Below, piece after piece: positions 10,501 through 18,777 of a stretch of 64,000 bases of DNA; positions within the stretch are counted from its first letter, which is position 1; the number at the start of each line of letters is the position of its first letter. This stretch comes from Verrucomicrobiota bacterium (lineage in GTDB: Bacteria > Verrucomicrobiota > Verrucomicrobiia > Verrucomicrobiales > DEV007). Made by a program: the position numbers and the translations under genes. The stretch is taken from the NCBI GenBank assembly GCA_030625775.1, contig DAOUQC010000002.1, positions 1 through 64,000 of the forward strand, written 5' to 3'. A model generated the notes under the pieces. It worked only from the letters and a program-made list of their open reading frames with translations. It did not search any database and had not been told where the DNA came from.

Positions 10501-11327
10501 TGTTTTCCACTTCATTTGTCGGCATCACAGTAGGGCTGTTTATTTCCAGCCTTGTAAAAACCACTAAAACGGCCGTCAACATCATCCCCTTGATCTTGAT
10601 TCCGAATATCATTCTCGGTGGGGCATTGATCAAATATGAAGAAATGAACAGTGGCCTGGATGTCTTCCATAGTATCAGCAGATGGTTAGGGCCCGAGCAT
10701 GTTGAGCCGGCTGTAGAGCCATCCAGCAACCTCCAGGTACCTGCCATTTGCAACGTCATGCCACTGCGTTGGTCTTACGAAGCCGTGATCATTGGTCATG
10801 CTGAACGCAATCCGGCGAGTGCTTTGATCAACGACATTGAAGCCAAGCTTAAGTATTTCATGGCAAAAAAAGACTTGTCGCCAGAAGAGGAAATTCAACT
10901 CGACCATGCCAAACAAGCACTGGCAATCGTCTATGGTTTATCCGCACCCACGGCAAAAAAAGTTCACCGTAAACTGAAGGATATCCGACGAGCATTAGCT
11001 GATGACAGTCTTGATCCTGACGACTATCTGCCGGATCCCGAGCTGCCCGATGATACGAAACTGGTTTCATCCGAAGATATTTATCTCAACGAAAAAGTTC
11101 TGGATCTCTTTAACCGAGCAGAAGTGGAGAAACTTGACTATCGCCAGGAGGCCCCGCCCAATGTTTTTTTTGGATCGACCAAACGACTCACTTTACCCAG
11201 CAAGGAAACCGAAAAAGTTTACACCTTCGACACCCTCAAATTGAACGCACTTGCGATGGGGGGATTCTCCCTATTAGGGTTAATTTTCCTGCAAATCAGT
11301 TTATCCCGGCAGTTGAGAAAGGTGTGA
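7596..11327 (+). CDS. ABCG-type ABC transporter with TerB-like and FHA-like N-terminal domains
   Basis: This is a 1243-residue half-transporter. Residues about 50-170 are all-helical and resemble TerB/DjlA domains. About 195-290 and 370-460 look like two FHA-type beta domains (IIGRRKPADVVIPS; later IMIGDAIVRGSAYLRDGD), though I cannot verify all FHA residues. The ATPase follows: Walker A GPSGCGKST from 504, signature LSGGQRKR at 610-617, Walker B YLFDEPTSGL. A charged linker leads to an ABC2-type membrane domain (about 850-1240) with about six helices, the last at the extreme C-terminus. The order ATPase then membrane domain is typical of ABCG exporters; FHA-ABCG fusions such as Rv1747 are phosphorylation-regulated. 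The substrate is unknown. It appears monocistronic. Confidence 0.8.
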   Translation: MQQSTPPEPTRSPAREPAPRQASPAPTYGHRRQSIWRRIGRRLMRRKVSRTEESMLPVLIQVFAGFSKMDGRVDEGDIDSTLGFLRYDYPETVYSELRELYAGALHEWQNLDEIAEHIAERLHFEDKILLGVQLYVLISRADLQKEHLISFYQFMTTLGVASEAIALVYQLNTSDPYARIPDDSDDSAQPLETLIIGRRKPADVVIPSMSDNCSLAAFRFQELILLKNIGTEPVIVRGRYIRQGEFCRIYEGQAILLAEVVLDFHDIVFYLNAKKNVSSTQLFLSIDHNNKSHFIEKSRSKLSYLEIKFGLDITVKVLRDMEASINTVRLHEGITMEVNLNNKIFFDDLTEIAISDLRRRARELGGRFDLLPNRSEYLVSNNPNMLREGDILLSSGSIGELLLRIRCDYAAKSGELEVLAADRPIMIGDAIVRGSAYLRDGDTIAIGEGQYLRCHFSDGIIEEEHNIISSLQVRDLSHSYDKRTTALDNISFAVQRGEMICVMGPSGCGKSTLLKTLAGQLKPNSGKILLNSVDLYDHHSDLTYYISYIPHEEALDPLLTVEENLDTAAAIRAPYFTRAERRRRADAKIVELGLSEMRHRLAGDANTKHLSGGQRKRLNAGLDMIGISDVYLFDEPTSGLSSKDSEHVLEIIRGLTHNKITLVSIHQPSSRLFHLFDKALLLDNGGKLAFFGTPAQMLTYFAEARDQEGVAPNAFTEPDASMASLHSMESIPSEANAQQHVPHQVPLTPDFIFDILETPLRDLGGDIIYEPNDRGQLAPARRFNPSFWRDRFQTYRLLEEVHQRQIEPDASAASHALTPPRRPKRNLSEEWVHLINQFKRAFLSKLRNKSNLATTLLEAPMLALLVATVLRYSEEGHYNFASAFHIPTYLFLTLVIGLFLGLTNSAEEVIRDRILLERERNHGIRVSTYILSKVSSLGFFALIQCVIYLLIGNAILGIRDMFWHNLFWMFSTSFVGITVGLFISSLVKTTKTAVNIIPLILIPNIILGGALIKYEEMNSGLDVFHSISRWLGPEHVEPAVEPSSNLQVPAICNVMPLRWSYEAVIIGHAERNPASALINDIEAKLKYFMAKKDLSPEEEIQLDHAKQALAIVYGLSAPTAKKVHRKLKDIRRALADDSLDPDDYLPDPELPDDTKLVSSEDIYLNEKVLDLFNRAEVEKLDYRQEAPPNVFFGSTKRLTLPSKETEKVYTFDTLKLNALAMGGFSLLGLIFLQISLSRQLRKV

Positions 11328-11380
11328 AACAATTGAGAACTCCGTCGCGGCAAGCCCCGGGCAATGCTCTCGTCATGTAT

Positions 11381-12289
11381 TCAAGCCCCCGATTCCATCG
11401 TCCGGGCCAGTTCACTTTTCATTAATGCCGATGTCTCGATCTCAAGCGGATCCGGCGTCACCACAGCAATACACAAACGCCCACCAGCATTTTCACAACG
11501 CAACACTCCCAGCCAGCCCCCCTCTTCCAGCGGAAGGTTCAAGGCCCCATCTCTGGCAAAATCCGTGCGTGCCTGAACTTGCTCAAGCACACTTGTCAGC
11601 CTCATCGCCGAGTCCACCATCGCCGCGCCCTCCACACTCCCTCCGTCAGCCAAATCCTGATGCAATAGAGGGTACCCCTGGCCATCGACAATCACAATCC
11701 GCGAAGCCTCGGTTAATTGTATTGCCCAACAAGCAAAGGCATCAAGCCTCACCCGCAGGGGTCCTTGTGGCATTTCAAAAATGGCAGAAGCCTCCTGTTC
11801 CCCTTGTTTTTTAACTTCTTCCTGATTTTCAGATTCATCCCTTTGTTGCTCAAAAACGGGAGGGATGGCCGTCCGCTGCGATTCAGTAATTGATGGTCGC
11901 TGATCGCGCCGCTTGAGAAAACCATTTTCCTCGGCCCGCAGGCGAACTTCCGCGAGAGCTCTGGCAGCCCGCAAAACCGGACCTTCGTCTAGCTCCCCGC
12001 CACTTTCAATTGGATCAGCTGACGCCACCTGCTCAACCATGCCTGCCGCAGGGAACTTGTCCACAGGCTCACGGGAAAGCACTGCTGGCTCTGGAAACGG
12101 GGCTGCGCGATAAGCTGCCGGCTGATCAATATCCAGACCCGGTTTCGGCAGTCCGATGCTTGACGCACCGTCCACTGAAGCCTCTTCATTTCCTTGATCA
12201 TCCGGTGCCAGTGCCTTGGTAAGGCGCAGCATTTCGGATTGGTCAATCCATGAGTCGAGTGTATTCGTCTGCTTCTTCTTCACTTTCAA
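11381..12289 (-). CDS. Roadblock/LC7-like domain protein, ParA partner
   Basis: The protein has 302 residues. Its first two thirds are low-complexity, charged and Pro/Glu/Ala-rich, suggesting a disordered tail. Residues about 170-295 (LRVRLDAFACWAIQLTEASRIVIVDGQG... then a C-terminal strand-rich half) have the alpha/beta pattern of roadblock/MglB modules that dimerise and bind small GTPases or ParA-like ATPases. Its start lies inside the 3' end of the upstream parA-like gene: TTG at 12289 overlaps by 47 bp. An ATG at 12232 is an alternative without overlap. The tight arrangement points to translational coupling and a shared role. The domain call is by eye and tentative. Confidence 0.6.
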   Translation of the reverse strand: MKVKKKQTNTLDSWIDQSEMLRLTKALAPDDQGNEEASVDGASSIGLPKPGLDIDQPAAYRAAPFPEPAVLSREPVDKFPAAGMVEQVASADPIESGGELDEGPVLRAARALAEVRLRAEENGFLKRRDQRPSITESQRTAIPPVFEQQRDESENQEEVKKQGEQEASAIFEMPQGPLRVRLDAFACWAIQLTEASRIVIVDGQGYPLLHQDLADGGSVEGAAMVDSAMRLTSVLEQVQARTDFARDGALNLPLEEGGWLGVLRCENAGGRLCIAVVTPDPLEIETSALMKSELARTMESGA

Positions 12290-13061
12290 GATTCAGTTCA
12301 TTCTCCATCTCCGCTGCCAATTGATCAAACACCAATGCCGTAGCGCTTGGTTTTTTATAAAGTAATCCCAGAGGAACACCCAAACGACTGGCTTTTAAAA
12401 AATCTGCGGCCCGGGGGATGCGTGTATCGCACATAAGTTGATCGGGTAACAAAGCGCGAATTTCTGCCGCCAATTCCATGCTGTCGGGCTCCTCCTCCTG
12501 CAACATCGTCAACAGAACACTTGCTCCCGCTCTTTGCCCCCGCACTCCATCTACTCCCACCACCGCTTTCAACATCTGGGGAATCGATCTCAAACTGAGC
12601 GGTTCCACCTGCTGGGGAAGCAAAACATGATCGGCAAAACGAAGTAATTCACCTGTAATCCCATAAACACCCGCCGGGGTATCCACGATCGTCAGGTCAA
12701 ATCCACCGCCTTCTATACGATGAAATAATTCTGCCATCCGCCCCCTAGCCGAGGCAAAAACAGTGCCCTCCTGCCCCATTCCTTTGTAAAACAGATCGCC
12801 TCCACCCGCAGTGAGCAAGCGGTATTCCGGCAGACGGGTTGGCAATATCAGTGAATCCACTTCAGCTCCGCTGGTCAGCACATCGTAAAAACCTCGACTG
12901 GCCCGTGCTTTTTCACTCAGAGACAAGCCGACCGAGCCCTGGGGGTCCGTATCCACCAGCAGTGTTTTCCAACCGCGCCGAGCAAGCGAATAGGCAAGAT
13001 TAATCGCCACTGTCGTTTTTCCGACCCCTCCCTTTTGACTGGCAATGACGAGTGTTGTCAC
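12243..13061 (-). CDS. ParA/MinD-family ATPase
   Basis: This 272-residue deviant-Walker ATPase has the motif KGGVGKTT at 10-17 with the signature lysine. The downstream motif DTDPQGSVGLSL and the VDTPAG Walker B-type segment are also present. Such proteins dimerise on ATP, bind DNA non-specifically, and position chromosomes, plasmids or protein assemblies. No parB gene or parS site is visible. The partner is instead the overlapping roadblock-like protein, so a cell-positioning role is more likely than DNA partition; this is inference. It starts with ATG at 13061 and is divergent from the gene at 13255. Confidence 0.88.
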   Translation of the reverse strand: MTTLVIASQKGGVGKTTVAINLAYSLARRGWKTLLVDTDPQGSVGLSLSEKARASRGFYDVLTSGAEVDSLILPTRLPEYRLLTAGGGDLFYKGMGQEGTVFASARGRMAELFHRIEGGGFDLTIVDTPAGVYGITGELLRFADHVLLPQQVEPLSLRSIPQMLKAVVGVDGVRGQRAGASVLLTMLQEEEPDSMELAAEIRALLPDQLMCDTRIPRAADFLKASRLGVPLGLLYKKPSATALVFDQLAAEMENELNLESEEEADEYTRLMD

Positions 13062-13254
13062 AATAAATGGTATTTCAGAGCAGCCTTTAGAGCAGGCTTT
13101 TTATTATATTGACTCGGAAGCGAGGGAAAACCAGTTCATTTTTAGCAGCTTTTATAGAAAGTCATTCCTTTTTGTATCGAAAAGGATTGTCGGCAGGTAA
13201 ATTTTTCCGTAAACTCACTGGTTCTATCTACTTGCATCTACCGAAACTGAAATC

Positions 13255-14808
13255 ATGACGACCCAAAAATCACGCCGCCTCTCTATTGGCCTTGCCATCC
13301 TTCTGACAAGTCTGGCTCTGCCTCTACTGTCTGGCTACGGCGATACCATCACTCTGAAGGACGGAAGCAAACTTGAAGGCAAAATCACTCTCGAAGCGGC
13401 CGATTTCATAAAGATTGAATTGGCTCGTTCCGGCAGCATTAAAGAAACCAAGCTCGTCAAACGAGCAGACATTGCCACCATCGCCAAAACCAAACCCGAT
13501 GTCCTGGCACTGGCAAAAATCAAAGGCAGCCTGCCAACGCCCTCTTTGATGAGTTCTTCGAGCTACCAGGCTCTGATTCAAACCGGACCCGAAGATTTTC
13601 TCAAAGCCTACCCGAACAGTTTACACAAAGCGGAAGTCCAAAAAATCCTTGAAGAACTCAATGCTGAAAAAGCCAAGGTCGACCGCGGGTCCATCAAACT
13701 CAATGGCGTATGGATCAGCGCTGAGCGACGCCAGAACTTCAAAACCCTGACAGCTTCCCGCATTCGTCTTTATTCGATGAAGCAGAAAGCCGCACAACGC
13801 AATCACACCGCTGCCATGCGTGATTTCCAATTCATTGAAGATCAGTTCGTGGGAACCCCCGCCTATCCCGAGGCCGTTCAAGTAGCCATCGCCCTCCTGC
13901 CCACTTACGGTCAACTGCTGACTCGTCAGTTGAAAGATGCAGAATTCCTCAACAACAAACGTGAAGCCGACATCAAACTATTGCCACCGGAAAGCCAGGC
14001 GCGAACCCAGGCCGCTTACAAAAAAGAGCAGGACCGCTTCAAAGCACTGGCCGAACAGGAGAAAAAAACAGGAGTCAAATGGAGAAGTGTCAATCGCCGC
14101 AACAAGGACAGCATTGCCCCGATGATCGACACCGTCAGGCAGGAACTCACCGAGTTGAAAAAAATCGATACCGCCAAGCTCGCCGCAGAGGCAAAACTTT
14201 TGGTGCAGGTGGATGAACTGATCTATGAAAACAAGCTCAAGGATGCGCAAGAAAATCTTGTTGAAGCCGGAGGAAAAACCACATCGGGCAAGCGGAAAAA
14301 ATCGACTTCTCGCAAGGGAAGTAAAACGAAATCTTCTTACAGCGAAAATCTCTCGCAAAAGATAGCTGCTAAAATCGAGGCCGCTGAAACTGCTGCCGAA
14401 AATGCTAGCGCCAACGCCAAGGCCAAAATAGTTGCGGCGGCCATCACAAATTCCTCCACAATGCCAAAAAAAGGAGAAAAAGCAGACAAAGAAAAGAATG
14501 CTGAATCGAGCAAGTCAGCAGAAAGTGCGCTGGATGCAGCCATGGCAGCACGGAAAAAAGCAGCGGATGCAAAAAAACAAAAAACTCAAGCCAAAGCAGC
14601 TCCTCAAAAACCTAAAAGCACTAAGAAAAAGGTCAAAAAAAGCAAGCCTGCATCCGTCAGCGACGACGAAGACGGCGGAATCAACTTCCAGTTTCTTTTA
14701 ATCGGCTTTGTGGTTCTCATGGGGATCGTCATCGTGGTTTTGAAAAAAATGGGCATTGGCGGCGGCGGCGGCGGCGGCAAAGCTGACGATGCCGGCGCCA
14801 GCGAATAA
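13255..14808 (+). CDS. Exported Lys/Ala-rich protein with a C-terminal membrane anchor
   Basis: The 517-residue protein begins with a signal peptide (basic start, then LAILLTSLALPLLSGYG). Residues about 30-75 (DTITLKDGSKLEGKITLEA) resemble a small beta-barrel module common in verrucomicrobial and planctomycetal exported proteins. A helical region at about 90-340 is rich in charged residues. Residues about 340-475 are extremely Lys/Ala/Ser-rich. One membrane helix follows (FQFLLIGFVVLMGIVIVVLK), then a run of seven glycines and an acidic tail. The lysine-rich part would lie outside the cytoplasm and could bind nucleic acid or acidic polymers. I do not recognise a function. Confidence 0.7.
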   Translation: MTTQKSRRLSIGLAILLTSLALPLLSGYGDTITLKDGSKLEGKITLEAADFIKIELARSGSIKETKLVKRADIATIAKTKPDVLALAKIKGSLPTPSLMSSSSYQALIQTGPEDFLKAYPNSLHKAEVQKILEELNAEKAKVDRGSIKLNGVWISAERRQNFKTLTASRIRLYSMKQKAAQRNHTAAMRDFQFIEDQFVGTPAYPEAVQVAIALLPTYGQLLTRQLKDAEFLNNKREADIKLLPPESQARTQAAYKKEQDRFKALAEQEKKTGVKWRSVNRRNKDSIAPMIDTVRQELTELKKIDTAKLAAEAKLLVQVDELIYENKLKDAQENLVEAGGKTTSGKRKKSTSRKGSKTKSSYSENLSQKIAAKIEAAETAAENASANAKAKIVAAAITNSSTMPKKGEKADKEKNAESSKSAESALDAAMAARKKAADAKKQKTQAKAAPQKPKSTKKKVKKSKPASVSDDEDGGINFQFLLIGFVVLMGIVIVVLKKMGIGGGGGGGKADDAGASE

Positions 14809-14830
14809 ACCTCAAAGGATGAAAGGCCTG

Positions 14831-14853
14831 ACAAGCCTTTCATAAAGGCTTGT
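14831..14853 (+). terminator. Possible terminator hairpin between the exported protein gene and hisB
   Basis: ACAAGCCTTT and AAAGGCTTGT form a perfect 10-bp stem around a CAT loop, 23 bp after the upstream stop codon. There is no T run after it, so intrinsic termination is uncertain. Confidence 0.4.
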
Positions 14854-14909
14854 TGTGAAGCCTTGTTGGCAGTATTAGTGGCCAAGTTTATATTCTGATT
14901 CCAGGAACC

Positions 14910-15512
14910 ATGAGCACAGAGCAACGTACTGCCAGCATTCACCGCAAAACCGCTGAAACTGAGATTAACATCTCGCTTGAACTCGACGGCACCGGCCAGT
15001 CAGAGATCGAAACCGGCATTGCTTTTCTCGATCACATGCTGACGCTTTTTTCACGGCACAGCCGCATCAATCTGAAAATCGATGCCAAAGGCGATATCGA
15101 TGTGGATTTTCACCACACGGTGGAAGATACCGGCATCGTTCTTGGCCAATGCCTCAAGCAAGCTCTGGGGGATAAAAAAGGGATTTATCGTTACGGCTCG
15201 GCCTTGCTGCCGATGGACGAAACCCTCTGCCGAGTCGCCCTCGACTTCAGTGGACGCCCCTTTCTCGAATACCGGGCGCCTGGGCAAGTAGATACCATCG
15301 GCAGTAGCTTCTCTTTCAGTTTGGTGGAGGAGTTTTTACGCGGCTTTGCATTCAATGCCTTGATCAATCTCCACATCGAATTGCTTTACGGCCGCGATGC
15401 CCACCATATGGCAGAAGCCATTTTCAAAGGCCTCGCCCGATCTGTCGACCAGGCTATTCAAATCGACGAACGCATAGCCGGGAAAATTCCCAGCACCAAG
15501 GAAATGTTGTAA
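14910..15512 (+). CDS. hisB: Imidazoleglycerol-phosphate dehydratase
   Basis: This enzyme dehydrates imidazole glycerol phosphate to imidazole acetol phosphate in histidine synthesis. The 200-residue protein is the monofunctional form without the N-terminal phosphatase domain found in enterobacteria. The manganese-binding histidine motifs are present: [23 protein letters not shown] and [16 protein letters not shown]. It starts with ATG at 14910 and is followed after 35 bp by hisH, so the two are probably co-transcribed. Confidence 0.95.
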   Translation: MSTEQRTASIHRKTAETEINISLELDGTGQSEIETGIAFLDHMLTLFSRHSRINLKIDAKGDIDVDFHHTVEDTGIVLGQCLKQALGDKKGIYRYGSALLPMDETLCRVALDFSGRPFLEYRAPGQVDTIGSSFSFSLVEEFLRGFAFNALINLHIELLYGRDAHHMAEAIFKGLARSVDQAIQIDERIAGKIPSTKEML

Positions 15513-15547
15513 GTGGTATTTTGCGTGACAGCCAAAGGCAACCAGTC

Positions 15548-16174
15548 ATGAGCGAAGCCACAACAGGAATCATCGATTACGGTGCCGGCAATCTATTGAG
15601 CGTAATCAACGCCTTGAAATCACAGGGCATCCCCGCCCGTATCATCGCTGATCCTGACGGCTTCGATGGACTGGAGCGGTTGATTTTTCCAGGGGTTGGC
15701 GCTTTTGGCGACAGCCTGCGGCACATCGATGAACAAGGTTTACGTGAACCCCTGCTTAAATGGCTACAGGCGGACAAACCCTTTCTCGGTATCTGCATCG
15801 GTTACCAGGTTCTATTCGAATCCAGCGAAGAAGCCCCCGAAATCGAAGGGTTGGGATTTTTGAAGGGAAGGGTGGTTCGCTTTCAAAGTGAGCAGCAGCT
15901 CAAAATCCCCCACATGGGCTGGAACCAGGTGGACTTTTCAGATCCCGGTGATCCCCTGTGGAGAGGTATGCCAGACGAGCCTTATTTCTATTTTGTGCAT
16001 TCTTACTACCCGGCCCCCGAGGACAAAGAACTGATCAGTGCCACCGCGGACTATGGCTTGTCATTCGCAGCCGGAATCCGCAAAGGCAATGTCTGCGCCG
16101 TTCAGTTTCACCCCGAACGCAGTCAGGATCTGGGACTCCGCTTCCTGAAAAACTTCGTCGAAGCGACTGCTTAA
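15548..16174 (+). CDS. hisH: Imidazole glycerol phosphate synthase, glutaminase subunit
   Basis: HisH releases ammonia from glutamine and channels it to HisF. With the ATG at 15548 the protein has 208 residues, the usual length. The nucleophile is C83 in GICIGYQ, completed by H188 and E190 in VQFHPERS. The N-terminal IIDYGAGNLLSV is diagnostic. An in-frame GTG at 15521 would add nine residues without family support. hisF is not adjacent; the next gene is convergent. Confidence 0.95.
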   Translation: MSEATTGIIDYGAGNLLSVINALKSQGIPARIIADPDGFDGLERLIFPGVGAFGDSLRHIDEQGLREPLLKWLQADKPFLGICIGYQVLFESSEEAPEIEGLGFLKGRVVRFQSEQQLKIPHMGWNQVDFSDPGDPLWRGMPDEPYFYFVHSYYPAPEDKELISATADYGLSFAAGIRKGNVCAVQFHPERSQDLGLRFLKNFVEATA

Positions 16175-16210
16175 GACAGCTACCTGGAACGGGATACATA
16201 GCCAGTTTTT

Positions 16211-16308
16211 CTCACGGAGTCACAAAGACACAGAGAATGAAATATAAAATTAAGTGGAAAACCGCCAAAGACACTTCCTTCCTCTCCGCGCCTTTGTGAC
16301 TCCGTGAG
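16211..16308. repeat. Extragenic inverted repeat of 8-bp periodic units
   Basis: Perfect 17-bp arms (CTCACGGAGTCACAAAG) lie at 16211-16227 and, inverted, at 16292-16308. Each arm extends imperfectly into three 8-bp units: CACGGAGT, CACAAAGA, CACAGAGA on the left and CACGGAGT, CACAAAGG, CGCGGAGA read inverted on the right. It sits between the convergent hisH and oxidoreductase genes and would form a long hairpin, possibly a bidirectional terminator or a small non-autonomous element. Confidence 0.75.
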
Positions 16309-16372
16309 CCCCTCCTTCTATGCTTCCACTTTCTCTCAAAATGCTAAATGAGAAATGTTAACTGCTAAATTG

Positions 16373-17722
16373 TCACACTTCCCAGCCCTTCCGATACTCA
16401 TAGCCAACGAACTGATCCGCCTCTTCAAAGCCGGTGAATTTCATATTCTTGGCATCCCAGTGCAATTTTGTTTTGGTCATCTTCTCGCGCAACTGGGACC
16501 GTAAAGCCACTGTTCCCAGCAACACCGCCTCTGTCAGCGGCCCTGCCCAGTCAAAGTTCGATCCCGCTTTCGGTCCGCCTTTGCAGGCGTCGATCCACTC
16601 CTGGTGATGCCCCTTGGACCGCTCCAGCTTTTTCGGCGGTGCGCCATATTCCTTTGCCTTTTTCTCCGGTGACATCTTCCAACTGCTCCAGTCAGAACTC
16701 AAGTAACCGTCATCACCCACGAGCAATAAGCCATTGGCTCCCATCGTCACCCCTTGGTCAACTGCATCCGGTCGCGCAGGTCGAAGGCCCCCGTCATACC
16801 AAACCAGCTTCAGCGCAGGCATGTCACCACGCGCAGGAAATTCATAGGTGATCATCGATCCGACCGGATAAGTTTCCGTATTCACCCGCGTGGACGCCGC
16901 TTCAACTGTTGAAGGAGATCCCAGTTTGAGCGCCCGAAATACCGGGTCGCAAAAATGGCACCCGATATCCCCCAGCGCCCCGGTTCCAAAATCCCACCAT
17001 CCGCGCCATTTGAATGGCAGATAAGCTGGATTGTACGACCTCTCCGGTGCTGGCCCCAACCACAAGTTCCAGTCCAGCGTACCCGGCGCGGGAGGGGTAT
17101 CTTGCGGACGCTCAATTGCCTGCGGCCAGTATTCGCCGAATAACCCTTTCGAAGGCCGGTCGGTCCAGACGTGTGCCTCACGAATCGGGCCCACCGCATT
17201 GTCCATGACAAATTCCTGCACCACCCGCGTCGCCTCGTCGGCCTGGGCCTGGTTGCCCATCTGGGTAGCCACACCGGCCTTGCGTGCCGTCTCTGCCAGA
17301 ATGCGGGCTTGCTGAATAGTGTGCGTCAGGGGCTTTTCACAATAGACATTTTTGCCATACTTAAGGGCTGTCATCGAAGCGTGAAAATGATGGTGATCCG
17401 GAGTCGCCACCACCACGCCGTCCACCTCCTTGTTGATCTCTTCGAGCATCTTGCGATAATCCTTGAAGCGTTTCGCCCCGGCATATTTCCTGAAAGATCC
17501 CGCCGCCCGACTCCAATCCACATCACACAAAGCCACCACATTCTGTGAGGACAACTCCTTAAGATCAGCATTGGCCCGACCACCCGCTCCAATGAAAGCG
17601 AGATCCAATTTTTCATTCGCCGCATAAGTGCGAGCCGAACCGGCTTTCAGAATAGTGATGCCTGCAGCAGCTTTACCGGCGGTTTTTAAAAAATCTCGGC
17701 GGGGAGTGGATGGGTTTTTCAT
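16373..17722 (-). CDS. Tat-exported Gfo/Idh/MocA-family oxidoreductase
   Basis: The 449-residue protein starts at ATG 17722 (an upstream in-frame TTG at 17734 is less likely). It carries a twin-arginine signal (TPRRDFLKTAGKAAAG). The NAD(P)-binding fold begins LDLAFIGAGGRANADL. The family's EKP motif occurs in NVYCEKPLTHT and a C-terminal alpha/beta domain follows. Relatives oxidise or epimerise sugars, sugar acids and inositols, and the Tat signal implies folding with cofactor before export. It is divergent from the exported TIM-barrel protein at 17836, a pairing common in sugar-degrading Verrucomicrobiota. The substrate cannot be read from sequence. Confidence 0.9.
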   Translation of the reverse strand: MKNPSTPRRDFLKTAGKAAAGITILKAGSARTYAANEKLDLAFIGAGGRANADLKELSSQNVVALCDVDWSRAAGSFRKYAGAKRFKDYRKMLEEINKEVDGVVVATPDHHHFHASMTALKYGKNVYCEKPLTHTIQQARILAETARKAGVATQMGNQAQADEATRVVQEFVMDNAVGPIREAHVWTDRPSKGLFGEYWPQAIERPQDTPPAPGTLDWNLWLGPAPERSYNPAYLPFKWRGWWDFGTGALGDIGCHFCDPVFRALKLGSPSTVEAASTRVNTETYPVGSMITYEFPARGDMPALKLVWYDGGLRPARPDAVDQGVTMGANGLLLVGDDGYLSSDWSSWKMSPEKKAKEYGAPPKKLERSKGHHQEWIDACKGGPKAGSNFDWAGPLTEAVLLGTVALRSQLREKMTKTKLHWDAKNMKFTGFEEADQFVGYEYRKGWEV

Positions 17723-17835
17723 AATGGGCAACAATAGAGAACGGAATGGCTACCCATTCAATCGCAAAACTCCCCAGCTGCTGAATCGAAAGATTCGAAC
17801 TGGCAAGCACGGGGAATTCAGTTGATAGTGCTATC

Positions 17836-18756
17836 ATGAACAAACTCTCACGACGCCAATTTATCACTAGCTCTTCTTCTTTGGGGCTTGGAGTTGCCGG
17901 CTCCCTGCTGCCCTCATTGCCGGTTTCGGCCAAAGCTGACAAAAAACCCCTATTCAGAATTTCATTGGCGCAGTGGACCTTGGTCAAGGACCTGCGCTCT
18001 AAAAAAATCGACAACCTCCAGTTTGCCGAGATTGCTGCCAAGCATGGCATCGAAGGCTTGGAATACGTGAACACTTTTTTCATGGATAAAGCCCGGGACG
18101 AAAGTTATCTCGCGGAGATGAAAAAACGCGCTGCCGATAACGGGGTGGAAAGTGTGCTCATCATGTGCGACCGCGAAGGAAACCTGGGTGATCCTGACAC
18201 AGCCAAACGCAAAAAAAACGTGGACAATCACCGTAAGTGGATCGATGCCGCCAAGTTCCTCGGCTGCCACTCCATCCGCGTCAATGCCCGCAGCACAGGA
18301 AGCTGGGAAGAGCAAGTCAAACTCTCTGCGGATGGCCTGGCTCAACTGAGCGAGATCGGCGCGAAGTCGAACATGAATGTCATAGTCGAAAACCACGGTG
18401 GCCTGTCCAGCAACGGCAAATGGCTGCTTGAAGTAATTAAAACCGTCAACAACGACCACTGTGGCACCCTGCCTGATTTTGGAAATTTTAAAATCTCCGA
18501 TACCGAATCCTATGACGCCTACCGTGGAGTGAAAGAACTGATGCCTTTCGCAAAAGGAGTTTCAGTTAAAAATACCGTCTGGACTGCCGATATGAAACAA
18601 GTCCCCCTCGACTTCGAAAGAATGCTCACCATCGTCCTGGAAGCCAGTTACCGAGGATTTTGTGGCATCGAATTTGGCGGATACGAGGGCCTTAATCAAT
18701 CCCGCGAATCTCTGGAAAAAGCCCGCACAGCCCTGGAGGAAAAATTCAAGGCTTGA
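17836..18756 (+). CDS. Tat-exported sugar phosphate isomerase/epimerase-like TIM barrel
   Basis: This is a 306-residue protein of the xylose-isomerase-like (AP endonuclease 2) TIM-barrel superfamily. A twin-arginine signal (LSRRQFITSSSSLGLG) precedes the mature start near residue 35. Likely metal ligands lie in VIVENHGG, LPDFGNF and GIEFGG, positions that carry Glu, Asp and Glu in relatives. It is divergent from the exported Gfo/Idh/MocA gene with 113 bp between start codons, which suggests a shared sugar or inositol pathway. The specific reaction is unknown. Confidence 0.85.
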   Translation: MNKLSRRQFITSSSSLGLGVAGSLLPSLPVSAKADKKPLFRISLAQWTLVKDLRSKKIDNLQFAEIAAKHGIEGLEYVNTFFMDKARDESYLAEMKKRAADNGVESVLIMCDREGNLGDPDTAKRKKNVDNHRKWIDAAKFLGCHSIRVNARSTGSWEEQVKLSADGLAQLSEIGAKSNMNVIVENHGGLSSNGKWLLEVIKTVNNDHCGTLPDFGNFKISDTESYDAYRGVKELMPFAKGVSVKNTVWTADMKQVPLDFERMLTIVLEASYRGFCGIEFGGYEGLNQSRESLEKARTALEEKFKA

Positions 18757-18777
18757 GAATACTTTTATCCATCACCA

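Noticed and set aside
17785-17815. ATTCGAAC resembling a minus-strand tRNA T-loop
   Set aside because: No matching T-arm, anticodon arm or acceptor stem can be folded around it.
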